In this document: positions 12,819-27,100 of the stretch, in pieces
Numbering within the stretch: the first letter of the stretch is position 1
Layout of the letters: every line of letters starts with the position of its first letter
NCBI RefSeq assembly: GCF_022539665.2
Contig: NC_081332.1
Location: 558,001-622,000, forward strand
Direction: 5' to 3'
DNA from: Daphnia carinata
Lineage: Eukaryota; Arthropoda; Branchiopoda; Diplostraca; Daphniidae
DNA: 64,000 bases
The notes under the pieces: model-generated
Seen by the model: the letters and a program-made list of their open reading frames with translations, nothing else
Told to the model about the DNA's origin: nothing
Databases searched by the model: none
Made by a program: the position numbers and the translations under genes

Positions 12819-15800
12819 ATGCCTTTTCTCCCTACAGCACCCTATCTCATCTTCTTCCGCACCGTTCCTGAGAGAGCGCATTCGCTCACCCTCTTCTCCT
12901 ACCCTACCCGGCTCCCCTCCAGCCTTCACAAGATCCAACAATTTGATTCCACCCAGATAAACAGTGTTCCTGTGTATTTATACAAGAAGAAACAAGAAAC
13001 AAGGGCTATATCATAGGGTGGTGTAAATGTATTTATAAACAACTATACAGCCTCGATGGATCTATAGCGTAGCTCTATAACTATAGATTGTAGACTTTTG
13101 CGACTGGCGTAACAAAAAAAGTACTCGATAAACACAAGACATCAGCATTTGGATATTGTGCGCATCTAGTGCACGTCGAAAGGTGGGAATTTACGGTAAC
13201 GCCCCCCAAACCGCAACACAAAAACATGTGCTATCGAAAATAGACTATGTAAGTTGGCCGTCAACGATCAGCTGGTAATACATACTGTACTGTATGTATA
13301 CTGTACAGTATATATATAAATATATATTTTTCTCAGAGCCACTTCTCTTTAAAACCTTGTATATTTTGTCATACACCTGTTTCGTTTGAGAAACATTTAG
13401 TTCTTTTCTTCTTCTTTTTTTCGTAAAACGAAACTGGCAACATACAAAGTAGGAGTGTCGCCACCGTAAAGACTAATGGTTCGTGAAGTCCAACGACAGC
13501 CGCCCCTGTTTTGACTGTTTTCATTTCTGGTTCGTGAGACGTTTGCCCAGCCGCAGACCAGGTAGGCGGATCAGGAATATGATTCATTTAATGCTCATTT
13601 GAGTGCGAGGAGCGCAACCAAAAAGAACGCCTACGCACGAAATTTGTATCAATGGCAACAAAAATCGTCTGCAAGTGCATTTGCAGCAGTTGTGAGTTAA
13701 ACCTAATATTATCAACAGTATGTCGCCAGAAGGTTGGTCAATCGCAAAGATGAACAGAAGTAAAAAAAAAAAAATCCCCAGATAAAAAAAAACGCATTTA
13801 TATTGAATCATTCATCGAATATAAAGACCGTCTGTTGCGCAATACTGACCGAACAAGTAGCAAAAAAAAACCTATTCCAATTTGGAGGGGAACACAAAAA
13901 CTGGCAAATGTGTTTAAGACTCTACAATAGGGTCGCACTTGTTGACAAGTGTTTGAAATCACGCCAGTTGATGGCCATCGTTATAGTTTGTTCACTCGAC
14001 ACGTAGCAGAAGGCCCGTCGAAAAAGAGAAAGGGGGAAAAGATCGAAAGAGGAGAGTCTATACCGCAACTCGGAAAAAAAAGAAAAGAAAAATGAAAAGG
14101 AAGAAAGAAAAAAGTCGGCAGCGCGAGTAAAAGTCTGGCCCAAAGGCGAAACCCCCCGTCGAGTCGGCAAAATGAAAACATTTGTCGCATGGCTCGCGCT
14201 TCTCCAACTGACGGGCCAAATAAACGGAGTCGGGGTGCGTTCGACATCCAGTGACAGACCCCCCAAAAGTATTGTTTGGCTCCGGTAGACAACAGGGACA
14301 CATTCGCTTGCATCCACCCCTCACCCTCTCACCCCTCACGGTCCCTAACTCTTTTAGAAGCATGCAGTCGAACGCCCTTACTATATAGATCTGTTAGTTG
14401 GTCTTCAGCACCTTCTAGCCAATTGGGTTTGTTAATTCGGCAACGAGGAACCCTTTTTTTTTTGCTTTCGGCCGGAACTTTGTCAGGATGCGCGTTCCAC
14501 GCACGAGTATAGCTGGCAAAGTACGTAGTCTATATACCGTATGTCAACTTTTATGCGTGAAAAAAAAGAGGGCTCGATAAGGCCCCTTTTCGGAATAGCC
14601 AACAACCCCTCACTTTCCACCCTCTTTCCTTCTGTCCTTTCCACTGTTGCCTATCTTCCTCTTGGGTAATGCGTTTCTTTCGAGAACCCTTTGTTCCACC
14701 GACAAGCCCGATATCTTCAAGTCCCATCTATCAACGTTTTTGGTCGCGCGCGCTTAAATCTTTTTTTTTCTTTTTTTTTTTTTTTTGTTCTCTCTTTTTT
14801 TTTCTTTCCTATACACTCAGCAATCCTCCCCAATGCATTTCCCGGACAGACTGCTGGAACTATCCCCTTCTCTTCTACCACCACCCTATACTAAACCCCC
14901 AAGCTGCCCCCGCAGTGTAGAAAGAAGTTTTTGTGTTATGGAGGGTCTACCGATCGTGAAATGATATGCAAATGAAAAAAGACAAAAAAAAAATAACAAA
15001 AAACAAAAAAAAAAAAAGAGAAAAGAGAAAAAAAAAAGAAAAGGGAAAGAAAACAACATTCAGGATGCAGTCTAGAGAACACACACGCACACGCTGTTTA
15101 TGTATTGATCAGTTGAGGCAGACTTTCAGAGGAGTTGGTCTCCATTGCCAGCGTCTCGCACGTCATCCAGTTCTACTTAAATCAAAAGAAACTGGAACGC
15201 AAAGAAGAAAACAAGAGAAAAAATGCTTAAAGGAATAAATGCTGGTTTTTCGATGTAAACGCATGTGTGGGACGGACCTAATTTCTGATTTGCGTGTTTC
15301 ATTAGAACGCAATGTGATGATACACAGTAGCTTTTGAATAGTACGATTTACTGCAGTTTCTTACTTGCCTGTTTCGTTTCATTCCATTACTCGAATACAG
15401 AGGCAAAACAAATCCCTTCTTAAATGGCATGAGCAAATGATTCACGAGTCACAAGCGTTCATCTTGTTGATCGCTACATTCATTGACTATAGAACGGGAA
15501 ACTGTTACTCTTGCTGGTGTTTGCGTTGTTAAAAGCGAAGCCTAAAAATATCTCCGTCGTTAACTCCCAGTCTCGAAATAAAACGATGAGCAAAGTAGTG
15601 GATCGTTGGTGGTGCGCTTCTTTAACATTTGCAGCTCAGCTTTTACGCGACGGGGTCAGTTGATTCTTTATGACCCTTAATTGGCCACAAAACGAGTACC
15701 TTTTCATCTTCCCATCTTGTTGTTGTTGTATACGTTGCTTTGCCTTTTTAAAGGGGAGGTAAAGCAGCAGCCATAGGAAGTATGTGCCTTCGTGGTGAGG

Positions 15801-17516
15801 CAGTCACGTCCCATTAATTAGGTCAGGTGCCACCAGCCCTATAGTCTTGACTGTATAAATGAAAGACGTACACGTACATCCCGTTTGGCTTTTCTCATCC
15901 CCATTTCCTCGCCTCTATTTTGATCTTGTCCTTCTTAATGTACTAGTGTACATATACTCACAACAGACAGGTATTTTTATTCTTATTCTTGTTTTGTTTT
16001 ATTTTTTTGTTTTTTTGTTTTGTTTTTTGGTTAAAGGGTCTGCATAGTAGGCCATCACCAAAATAGTACCCTTTAATTCACCGTGGCTTTTAGTTCCCCC
16101 CTCCTTCGCTCTAACTATTCAGTTCTACTCCACAAATCTTCGTGTAATATCCCGCCTCCTTCCTCCCGTCCATAGAAGCCATCTGCGTTCCAGTGCAAGG
16201 GATGGAATTTCGTTGTTTTTTAAATGGCCGAGAAAAGACGAGCGGAATGAGAGGGGAAATCATATATGGAAGACAACGAGAAGAAAAAAAAAGATAGAAC
16301 AAGAAAAAAAAAAGAACCAACAAGATGGGAGATGGTTATACACGACTCGATGGTGGCGGCGAAAATGAACCTTCATTACCGTTTACTAAGCTATCTTCTG
16401 TGGGATTACTTTTTGGTTTTTGTGTGGTGGTATGATAGTTGGGACGAGTTGGGGAGGAGGAGGAGGCGGGCATCCAAGCGGCACGCAGGTGTGAATACGC
16501 CGGTCTTGCACGCAACCTTCTTTTTGGCGTGACAACCCAACGGCCAGGAGGCTGAACCTCAAAGAAAGGGGAGGAGCCACGCATATTTCTTGCGCAAGCC
16601 GAGTCGCTGACTACCAAAGGAGTTGCGCCTTCTTCAAATCGGAGTTCATTTTTTTTCTCAATATATAAATACATTTTAGATGTGTCTATGTGTGTGTTAA
16701 AAAAGACTGTCGACATACAGTTTTTTCACGTGTTTTTGTTGGTCCACTATAAAAAAAAAACGAAACATGAAATGAAATGATGTACAATAAACGCGAAGAT
16801 ACTCAAGACGTCAGACGACTAAACGAACTATTTATTTGTTTCCTTTCTCTGACAATTCTGTATATACTTTTCTATATGTACAGTAATATCGACGGCCAGC
16901 CGGGTTTCTACTTCCTTTTTTTTTTCTTGTTTTGTGTTCTTTTGTTTTCAGGGGGCTCAACCGCACGACATTTGACACCAAATAAAGAGACGGAGGGATT
17001 GAGAGAGAGGGGGGGGGGAGGGAGAGGGAGGAATAGAGCAAAAACTGGTGGGGACAAGAACCGTGCGATAGGAAGAGGTATAATGTTTAAAGGAGAGAGA
17101 TTGACGACTGGTAGGTCAATCTGCATTTCCAAATGTGTCCCGTCAGATTGATCGGCACCCTGTCATGCGCCGAACGTGTCACGACAGCTTGAATCGACCC
17201 AATCACGCGTTGCGTTCGTCGAGAAAACAGGGGAGGGAGTTGCAGTTTATCCACCGAAGTTTGGGTTTTTTGTTTTACTGTATACGTGTGTGGGTTTAGC
17301 ACAGGAGACATCGTACTTGTACATAACAAACGCTTATCAGCGCCAAGAAAGAATTATTTTTTAAAAAACCCAAAGAGCGAAAAAAAATTGAAAATTAAAA
17401 AAATTAATTAAATAATCCAATGTTGAAAATAGTAGAAACGAAGACAGAAGAGAAACAACTGATATCAACCAACTAAACTTACAGAAACTTAACCACGACC
17501 CTTCTTCTTTTATGCC

Positions 17517-17522
17517 TTTATT
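17517..17522 (-). terminator. Candidate AATAAA polyadenylation signal of Lim1
   Basis: The minus strand reads GGAATAAAGG here, about 590 bases past the Lim1 stop. It is the first canonical hexamer I found downstream. An AATAAG nearer 17988 is a weaker alternative. Choice between them is inference. Confidence 0.35.
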
Positions 17523-18112
17523 CCTTTACTCTGTACGCTATTCAAAAAGATCAGTTTCAGTAGTGAAGACACGCCAACTGAAACAGACGCTGCCAACAGG
17601 TCAAAAATAACAACGAAGAAAAAAAAAGAAGAAAAAAAAGTAGGGACAGGAAAAAAAAAAAACAACACACACCTACAATATGTAATTCGTTCAACGGTTT
17701 CTTTTTTGTCGTGCGGCTTGGTTGGATAGCTCTCGAGATGCCCTTCAACGAGTGCAGCAGCAGCGCTCACTTTTTTGCTCAAAAAAACTGGCTCACTCAA
17801 GACTTGGGCTTCTACCCATGACAATACATCGTAAAGTTGGATCCAAATGAGGAAGAAGGGGGGCTACACTTGACGCTAATGATTGCGCAATGCAATGTTG
17901 CTGTAATCACACGCATCTATAACATTGTATAGCATGGCCTAGAAAAAAGACAAAAGAATTTTTTCCACTCTCTTGTTTTATCTTATTTTTTTTTCTGCTC
18001 CTCTCTGTGTGCGCTGTTGCACGCAGCGTGTCATCGAAAGTCGACACGGTTTCTCTTCTACTTCTTGATTCCTACACGAACGCCTTCACGCCCACAAATG
18101 AACTGACTAAAG

Positions 18113-18165
18113 TCACCAGACGAGGCCTTCGTTCATTTGCTGATGCTCCGCAAAGTTACCCGAAC
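18113..18165 (-). CDS. Lim1: Lim1 last coding exon: conserved C-terminal 18 residues
   Basis: The acceptor is TTCTTAG|GT. In the phase left by exon 6 this short exon encodes [16 protein letters not shown] and then TGA at 18115-18113. Vertebrate Lhx1 ends in a closely similar PPEMNEAAVW, and that identifies this exon, which is too short to be found as an ORF. The 3' UTR follows on the minus strand. Confidence 0.88.
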
Positions 18166-21100
18166 CTAAGAACATGGACAGAACGGAAAAAAATACGAAT
18201 TAATAAATTGTCATTTGAATTACGTTGTTTTGTTTTTGTTATTGAACTGCTCGCAAACGGCCTGTGTTATTGCCGATTTAAGAAATCTCAATAAGGACTG
18301 GCTTTCAGCATGAAAAAGAATATTATAATTACCTCCAGGCATGAAGTCTGGACTTGAGCGCTGCGAGATCAGGTCGTTCGGAGTCAGATACTGAGATGGG
18401 TCGCCCATTTGTCCGAATTCACCTCCACCCATTCCCGAGGATGGATCCATACCCATTCCTATTACAAAATAACAGATAATAACAATTTAGAAAAGGACAA
18501 ATTTGTCAACAATCATTCGCGGTTTCAATTACGTCATTCAAACAAGACCGTCCTATCTAAAGACGTAAACTTGCGACTGTATCCAATTTCAACCCCTTTG
18601 TCAGTTTGAAAGCGAAGCTAATCGTTAATCATGTCACCTTCACAGCTTATCATTAGTTTTAGTTCAACAAGCTTAGATTTGCGAACTGATGTCCGCCCTG
18701 TTTTGTCGAACAAAAGTCCAAGTGCTTTTCACTGCAGCCAGGCAGTGATGTTAAACTAGTAGCCGCTAAACAAGGCGATCGTTGTGCGTTAGGCGTTAGA
18801 CGTCATATTTTTGCGTGTGCTCGTATATGGCAAGAGGCATGATTGGTTTGATTGACAAACGACGTTATAGATTTGAACAGGCTTTGATGGACGTGTGTTT
18901 TCTATGTCGTTTTGAAGCAACAAGATTTGCGTTGTAACAAAGAGAGGCCTATAGACTGCCGGTTGTTCATAGGCCTTCGCCATAGAGAGTGCTTCACTCT
19001 AGACGGAATAGACATCGAGTTAGCTGTGCATACAGTTACACACCAACCGCACACGATGAATAGAAGACACTATTGCACTCCTAGGCGAACTACATAGTAC
19101 ATATAAAGTTGCCGCATGTCGCTCGCTCTCTCTATAGTTGTGTCAACCATAGCGCACATCGCCTTCTCTCTGTACAGACCTTGGGTGCTGCATCGCTGCA
19201 TCTGTCACCGATTCAAAGCGGCCGAAGCCGGTTAGAAAAGTCAACAGCTTGAACTGTGCAGTCAACTCAATACACCAACCCGAGGGAAACTTTTTTTTTT
19301 TTTTTTTTATTTTATAGGTATATATTTTTTTTTTATTCACCATTTGTCCTCCCCCTTTTTCTGATGTTGAGCAACCAAAGCTTATATTTCCCTCCTCTTT
19401 TTTTTTGTCTCCCTACCTCCCTCTCTTATAGAAGTCTATGATGTTGCACGTATCGAAAGAAAGAGGGAACTTAATCCCTCTTGTGCCAAACGTATATATA
19501 TATATCCAGGACCAACAAGCGAAAGAGGGAAAGCTATAGGCTCTGGCTTGCAAGTATAAAAGCTATCGGTACCGTCCGCCCAACAGTCTCCTTTTGATCT
19601 GGCCTGCTGTCTGTTATCTCTGACGGACAGGCGGACGAGAGCCGTGCGCCAGCACACCAACCGGCTTTACTCTTCGCTATCATCCTCCCCTGTCTCAGCT
19701 ATCCACAGCATAGTGAGCCCAACAGAACTCGGCCGGATATTCGGGAATGTTTTTAAATCTTTTTTGGAAATCCTATTATTTCTGCTAGACCAGAATCGCA
19801 CTCGCCTATACAGCTATATCTATGGTGGCCGGGGCTATTCAGTTATCCAGCTCCGTAGAATCGACATTTTTTTTCTTTTCTTTTTCTTTTCTTTTCCATT
19901 TTTTTTTTCTTTGACAAAGAAAGCAAATAACTTGTCTTTGGCTTATAGGGATGCTAACGTGTGTTCGTTTGGCCTACGCCTCAGTATGTAGTCTTATATC
20001 AACTGTGTAGTTGCATCTGTAGCCAGATCTATTAAGCTTACGAAAAGAGTTGCGCACGAGGTGAATTTTTTTTTTATCAGTACTGGCGATTAATGTGGAA
20101 ATTAAATAGTTGATTATTTTTCAACCCCTGGCATGCACCATTTTTAAATATTCCTTTAAGGAATAATAAGATGCCGGCTAGCCTTTTTTCTTCTGGTTCC
20201 GATAAGTTTATTCTACGAGCCTATTTCGAGTCTGAACTACTAAAATAAATATTTTTTACCTTTCCGATAAATTGGCGTATATTTATGTTATTTATGAACT
20301 TGGTTCGATAGATGAAAATGCATTTCTGTGTCGATGAATGTTGTTTTTATTCAGGTTCGGCACGGTGTTAGAGGTCGGTGTTGGTTATGAATGTCCCATC
20401 ATTTCTCCTATAACTACCCAGAGGTCTCAATGAGCTCGCAGCCGATTAAGCCTCCCTCTATGTAACATCAAATGGTGGGATTGGACCAATGTTTGTATAC
20501 TGTTTATCCTGCACACACGCCGCGTCCGCTGACCGTCCGTTCACCGAGCAATTTTTGCATTTTATTTACCCAAATCGATCGCACGGGACGTGCTACTCCC
20601 TCGACGACTTGCGAACGGAACGACGGCAGCAAGGGCTCGCGACTGCCCTTCACAACCAACTATTTGCTATTGGTACTCGTTTCCCAACATATCGGATTAC
20701 TGCACACAAACTATGAATTGCTGTCTGCCGAAAAATGCAGTCGACGACGCTGTTCTGCTTATTTAACATTTCTGGATTGTAGGCCAAACTGTGGCCAATC
20801 TACCGACGCAGCCAAAAGTTGTTCACAGTTCCCTAGACGATGACAGAGACAATGGCTAACACTAACAAATATCGTTACGCTTGAATTTTTTTTTTACCTA
20901 CTCTTTCTTTCATTTTATTTCCTTATTTTTTTTTTAGGTTTGATTGAAGAAACTAGGGGTCCTAGCAGAATACGGGTTGTCAATCACAAGTTCACAACAG
21001 TTGAAACGTGTCAAAACTATTTCGCAACAAAGAAAAGAAGCCTACAAGACTGTGTACATGTTCGTCAATCTCCGGAGACATGAAAGCAGAGGAGTATTCG

Positions 21101-24100
21101 TTCAACAGACCACCAAACACGATCAAGTGTCTTATGCGCTCGACTTGGGCCACGACTTGACAGATCGAATTTCAGGTTCGATGAACATGCACGCCTCATC
21201 GAACGCAACGAAAAAAAAAAAAAACTAAAAAATACTTCATCTGCTCCGGTAATTTTGGTGATACGGGTCCGAAAATGTTTAGAAAAATCTGCCCTGATGA
21301 GTGAAACTCCGAGTCAAGTTTCAAAAAGAAATTCCAAAGAGATCTGCGACCAAGTCGAAAGAGCGCAGAGGATTGAGCTCTTGTTAGGATGTTTCTTTCA
21401 AGCAACAACATGTAATCGGAATAAAATCATTCTTTGATTTCTTTGTAAATGTCTTTACCTATCGAGGATTTTACTTCATGCTCCTTGTCCTTGGTAATAA
21501 ATTGAAATTAAGGAAAGCGTTGCCCTACAATTTGATATGGTCATCTGACGTTTTTGTGGATTTGTTTGTCTTTGACATTTCCCGCATTCTGTACCCACTG
21601 TGAACAGCTAGGCGTGGCTATTCCCATGTCAATTGCTTCTTCGGGTTTTATTTTGGACACCATTTGAATGCGGGAACGCGGTCTGAGTCCAGCAAAAGGA
21701 GGGGATGGAGCAGTCCAGTCCGCAAGCAACTCTTATAGAACTCGAAAGAAGTTGACTAGACTTACCAGGTCCGCCGCCAAAAGGCGCGTTTCCAGCTGGC
21801 CCTTGAGCTCCTGCACCGGGGGGTGCTCCAGGTACTCCTTGCGCGGATGAAGGGGGCGGGGGAGGAGGCGGATGAGGTCCACCAAAGAAGTCACCAAATG
21901 GAGGGTTGGGATGATGTTGCAGTGGATGAGGCGGTCCGTGCGAATGCAGGCCAAAATGTGGATGAGGGCCTCCAGGTGCTCCGCCATAAGCGAAATCCGC
22001 AGCGTATTTGGGATCGAAGTAAGGGTTGAATCCACCAACGACGCCAGAGCCGTCGTCCATACCCGGGCTTACCGGGAAACCTCGTAGCTTGCGTGAAGCT
22101 CCAAAGTACGGCCTCAGACCCATGGAAGTCAACTGCTTCAATCGGCGTTCCTTGGAGCGCTTGTTCTGGAACCACACCTACACAACCGCACAAAACCAAA
22201 TGTTGACAGAATGAAACTAATCCAATAGAGGGTCGTACAGCTGAATGCCTTTGACAGAAACAACACGCTTCAAAGTCTGTAGCTAAGTTGTATGCTCTAT
22301 GTCTTTGATGCACTGTTCGTAAATCTACGTTAAAATCCAGAATACACAATGGTAGGCTTCATCTTTCCTAGATACTATTATGTTTGAAATTCTTGTCAAA
22401 ACAAAGATGTCGCTGGTTGTGCATTTCATCAGCGAAACAAAACAAAACAAAAAAAAAAGCTAAAAAAAAGAAGTAGATCTTAGTGGCTATTCGCACGATA
22501 TTTGTTTTCTGATCACTTGAAAGATGCTAAATTGTTCTCGGCTCGGACCAACATAAGGAAGGCCTGCTTTTACAAAAGGCAGTTGAACACGCAAACGAAG
22601 ACGATACTGACCTGGATGACTCGCATAGGTAAGCCCGTCTCCTTGGCCAGCTGCTCTCGAATGTGCCTCGTCGGTTTCGGCGTCTGAGAGAATGCATTCT
22701 TGAGGATCTCCAGCTGTTTGGCTTTGATGGTGGTACGGGGACCACGTCGTTTGGATCCAGCACCGCCTTCGTCCGGAGATTTGGATTCGGACGGGTTGTC
22801 ACTGCGGCTCTCGCCTTCTCCATCCCCATCAACCGAGCCTACGCAAGATTCATCAAAGACGCATACATTTATTAAACCATTTTTCATTCTTCGTTGTTTT
22901 TTCTTCTATAGTCGACTGTGGTCGACATCACCGTACTTCAAGAAACGAATCGAAAGAACAAAAGAGAAAAAGAAAAAACCAAAGAAAAAAAAAAAAAAAA
23001 AAAAGAGAAACGAAATGAAAAAGAAAGAAAGGAAAAGGGAGGCAGAAGCCAGTGCGTACCTTCGGAATCGTTGCCATCCTTGTCGTCGATGGTGGTAGAG
23101 GGTGTAGAAGGCCGCTGAGGTTTGATGACAATGCCATCGGAGGATGGAGGTGGCGGTATGATTAGGCCCTGCGTGATGGGAGTCAGCGGTCGGTTCGGAG
23201 AGGGCATGGTTAAGCTGCTGGCCCCACTGCTGCTCAGTGCACTAACAGGACAATGATGGTTGTGATTGTTGTTGTTGGCTTCCTTCTCGATAGAGAGCGA
23301 GATGGAGAGAGTCTCGTCGTCGTCGTCATCCGATGCCGAATTCAGCAGCAGCTCTGTATTCATGCAAATCCAAAAGGAAATCCATTCGTCAGTCATTTTA
23401 TACGATGCAGCGTCTACTCTGCCAGTAACAGCCTTGCATGTCAAGCAACTTGACGACAAAAGGATCGATAGAGTCGCGCCCAACATTCGGGCTTTTCTTC
23501 ATAGTTCATCGTCACAACGTAAACAATATGAGCCTGTAAGAATTCCGTTAAATCCGCGTCTGGAGTCAACGTCTCCACGCTAGACCGCCCTAGACATCCT
23601 TTACGTATCGTCATTTCCTTAGCGTACCATCATCTACAACAAACTCGACAATAAGAAACGGTACAAAGTCAGTCGCAATATTGAACCAACTGCCCAACAT
23701 GATGCGATTCGGAGAACTTGAGCCGTTGGATGCGGGTCACCCAAACGAAAATGCCTGAAATCCGTCATCCACAACACTTGCTCCTCATGGCTATTTAAAT
23801 TTCTTGTGTGTGGTGAGCCAAGCAAAGAAATGCGTTTTTCACATGGGGCGCACCATAGCGTGCGCATTGTGTCAGAATGGAATCATGCGTCTAGCCCAGT
23901 TTGGCCTGCCGGCGAAAACTAGCCAAGACTAACATTTATTTTTATATACAGTTTTACGGTATATAAACGTATATGTATACGAATGTAGTACTGTCCGTCC
24001 ATCCACTGTATATGATGAATCCACAACACAACAAAAGAAGGGGGGGAAAAAACCATTGTCAGAAGAAGAAAAGAAAAACAAGAGAAGGGGGGAGGGGAGG

Positions 24101-27100
24101 AAGAAGTTGTCGGCAAGGGGAGGGCAGTAAAGGGAGGAGAGCAGGAGAACAAGAAGAGAAGGAGGGAAAAGGGGAGGGTTAAAGTTCACAATGATGGACG
24201 CATGTCAGCCCAGCAGGAGGTCACTGTTGAAGTCCTGTTGTCGGCACACGGTCCTCTTTTTATTCCATTTTATTTCCCTTCTTTTTTTTTCTTCCAACCC
24301 ATCCTCTGTCTTGTCTCAAGATGAAAAGAAGAGAGCAAGAAAATGAAAAGAAATCAACTTTACATCGCGGCTATGTTTCAGACATTTCGAAAGAGACCCT
24401 GATTTTTTTTTCGCTTGAACAACACGTCAACACGGTCCCATGGACCGACGAGTGGCTTACATGATTTCAACGACTTCGATGTCAAGACATCAAAACGCGC
24501 AACCGTAGTATTACAGAGATCACCATAGGTTTGTTGTTGTTGTTGTTTTACAGAGGCCTAGAGACGAGTTTTCTCTTTTACAGACTATGAATGTCTGCTC
24601 GTGTGCGCCTCGACATAGTCCTCACATCGTCGCATGTCCTTGTAACTCGAAGCGCTATCCTTACAAACCGATAAGTGATCACAGTGTATAGCTGTTGTGT
24701 CCTAACAGTGGTTTTGCTGTTATCCGAACAGCAGGTAGTCATAACTACCTCACCCTTATAGGCTCCCATCTTTTTGACAGAAGTAACATCCGTTCCGCAT
24801 GTTTTACATCGTGTTCACGTCTATGAAAGTGTGGCCGTTTTTTAAGTCTATTGCCTGGTCGTGGTGCATCCGCCCTCAGCGGCCTTCCTTCTTCATTTGC
24901 ATCCAAGAATGCAACCTCCTTCGCTTCTCTTCCCCTTTTTTCTTTCTTTGACTAAAACAAAACAAAGCCCAACAAAAGCAAACAAGATTCATTGCTATTT
25001 TCAGTGTGTTTCAGAAAAAAGAACAAAAGACGATAATTTGAGAGTTCTACAAGGCACCCTGGTTTGTGTGGGAGTACTATGTCGACTGCCGGCTGTACAT
25101 GTAGGCAAACATGGCAGTGTAAGTTCTCATTTGGAGATTCGTTGTAGCGAAGCAATAGTTAAGAGGCGACGGCTCCCGCGCTGTCGGCCTCCTCTCCCCC
25201 CTCAATTTCAATTTTTTTCCACATTTTCTTCTCGAGTTTTTCAACAGAATTTGTCAATAATTATAAGCTTCACACTATTTGCATATGCTGCTGCGCTTGC
25301 ATAGACTACGATGGCTATAGGCTTTATTATTGATGCTTTTTCCGATAGAGAATTCACTCCCTACACGTGGGTCCTCAGGAAAACTGTTCATTTCGTAGTC
25401 TAACTCGTTTTATTAGGCCTGTCCAAGTGTGTCACGCCAAAGTATCGAGAATTCGTCCGTATTCGGTTGACTGAACTGCTGATGGACCACACAGCACCCA
25501 AAAAACCTTCTGGTAGGAGAGAGCTGTTTGTCAAGACCTAATTTCCCCAATCTCCCTCACCCTAAAGTAGGCTTATGACTATTTCATGAAGTGGGACCGC
25601 AAGCCATTTATTTATCCATGCAGATACAGCTCATTGTGCACACCGCCCGCCAGTTTTCATGGTGCGTTTCCTATGCACACCACAGAACTATAGATGTATT
25701 GTATGTATACAGAGATAGACTCAATCTTTTGTCTGATTCTTGTGGCCTTATTTTCGGTGAATGTACGCGTTGATCTAGGGAGGAACCAGTGACAGAACCA
25801 CCGAGGGTTGATGGCTGTCGATATAGAGAGAGAGATGGAGAATAACGAGCAAATGTTATAAGGCGAGTGTGAGTGGCGTACTGTGAGCGCGTACAATGGG
25901 TACAAAAAAAAAGAGAAAAAAAAAAGAGGGTTGGTCGCCTATACTCAAAGGTCAGAGGTCGCCATGCTAAAATATTCAGCCACGTGCCAAAGGGCGTTGG
26001 AGGGGCTGGTGGACGGGGGGTGCATTGTGAACAACTATGCTTTACAGGTCCTGTGTATATGTGTTCCCTCCCCAAAGTTGCTATCCTGTACGACAGCTAG
26101 TGCTCTTCAATGCGATTGTGTTCGAATTCTAAATAGAAGAAACCGATTTGGGCGTTGCTTATGTGGCTAACCTCCTCCCTCCCCACTGGCTTCGATAACA
26201 TAGTCGATTACATCTAGGTGACTCGATCGAACTATATGTGGCGCTACTGAAAGGAATACGACAAATTCAGCAAGCAAAACAAAACAAAAAAAAATAAAAA
26301 TACAAAAAAAAATACAGTACAAACAAAAAACAACAAACGAAATGTGTGATTGCAGTGAAGGCCCTACAATCTAACGAATTTTTCATTCTTCACGTCATAA
26401 CGGACTCCAGAGCTGAATTATTCGAATTTGAATGTGAGGAAGCAAATCGACAACTTTTTAATACGAGGCTTTTGGGTGAATGACATGAAATTTTTCTATA
26501 AGTGGGATTACGACTAGGACTCTACGATGTCGAAAATAGTCAAATTTCTCAAGGTACGCTGGCAATTGTTTATTCAAATGGATGGCGGAGGCAGCAGCTG
26601 GAACGAAGCTGTGTTATGAACCCGAGCGATGATGATGCCTACGGTAGAGACGCGGTTGGAAATGGCAGCACAATGGGAGACCAAAGGCAAAAAACCAAAA
26701 AGGTAGGAATGGGGGGGGGGGAGGTGGAAGACGGAGAACGGACTCGTATACCGAAATATAGGCAATAGCATAACAATAGAAAAAGAAAGGGCCATCAAAA
26801 AGAAAACCCGTGGTCTCTGCTCTGTTCTCTGCCTGTCTCTTCGATCAGTCCTTCCCTTAAGGAAGATGATCGCCGCATGTTGTCACGGCACGAAACACCG
26901 TTGACCTCCGACCTGCAGCCACTTGTCGCCCAGCATGCATAGACAAGAGCTACCCGCCGGCTTGCTGCTGTTGGCTGCTCCGTTTGGCTTCTACACTATC
27001 AGTTTTACGGTTGAACTATACACTTATGATGTAACCATATTTAAACACACATTTGATGCAACTCGATTTAGCTGCTGTTCGTTCAAACTATAGCAGCATA

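Larger units (their letters stand above)
8601..17516. other. Intergenic DNA 3' of Lim1, right part, no gene supported
   Basis: This region contains a second block without homopolymers at 9590-9830 (TTTAATTAGTGA, two TTTTAATTG). It also has a GAA-rich tract at 10551-10640, the CA repeat at 11177-11234, the GT repeat at 12773-12818, palindromic TGTAC sequence at 13280-13310 and poly-T at 14761-14815. Purine tract 14977-15055 and G-run 17009-17033 are further low-complexity stretches. Open frames across these tracts are artefacts of low complexity. Confidence 0.6.

Noticed and set aside
16336-16716. 126-codon minus-strand frame
   Set aside because: Mixed low-complexity composition and competing frames; no splice or homology support.
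20472-20843. A 123-codon open frame inside Lim1 intron 5
   Set aside because: Opposite strand to the gene, no family resemblance, and length within chance for this composition.
21629-21765. Readthrough of Lim1 exon 5 into intron 5 as an alternative C-terminus
   Set aside because: The donor is consensus (GTAAGT), and splicing to exons 6 and 7 restores the conserved Lhx1-type end; the readthrough residues are not conserved in kind.
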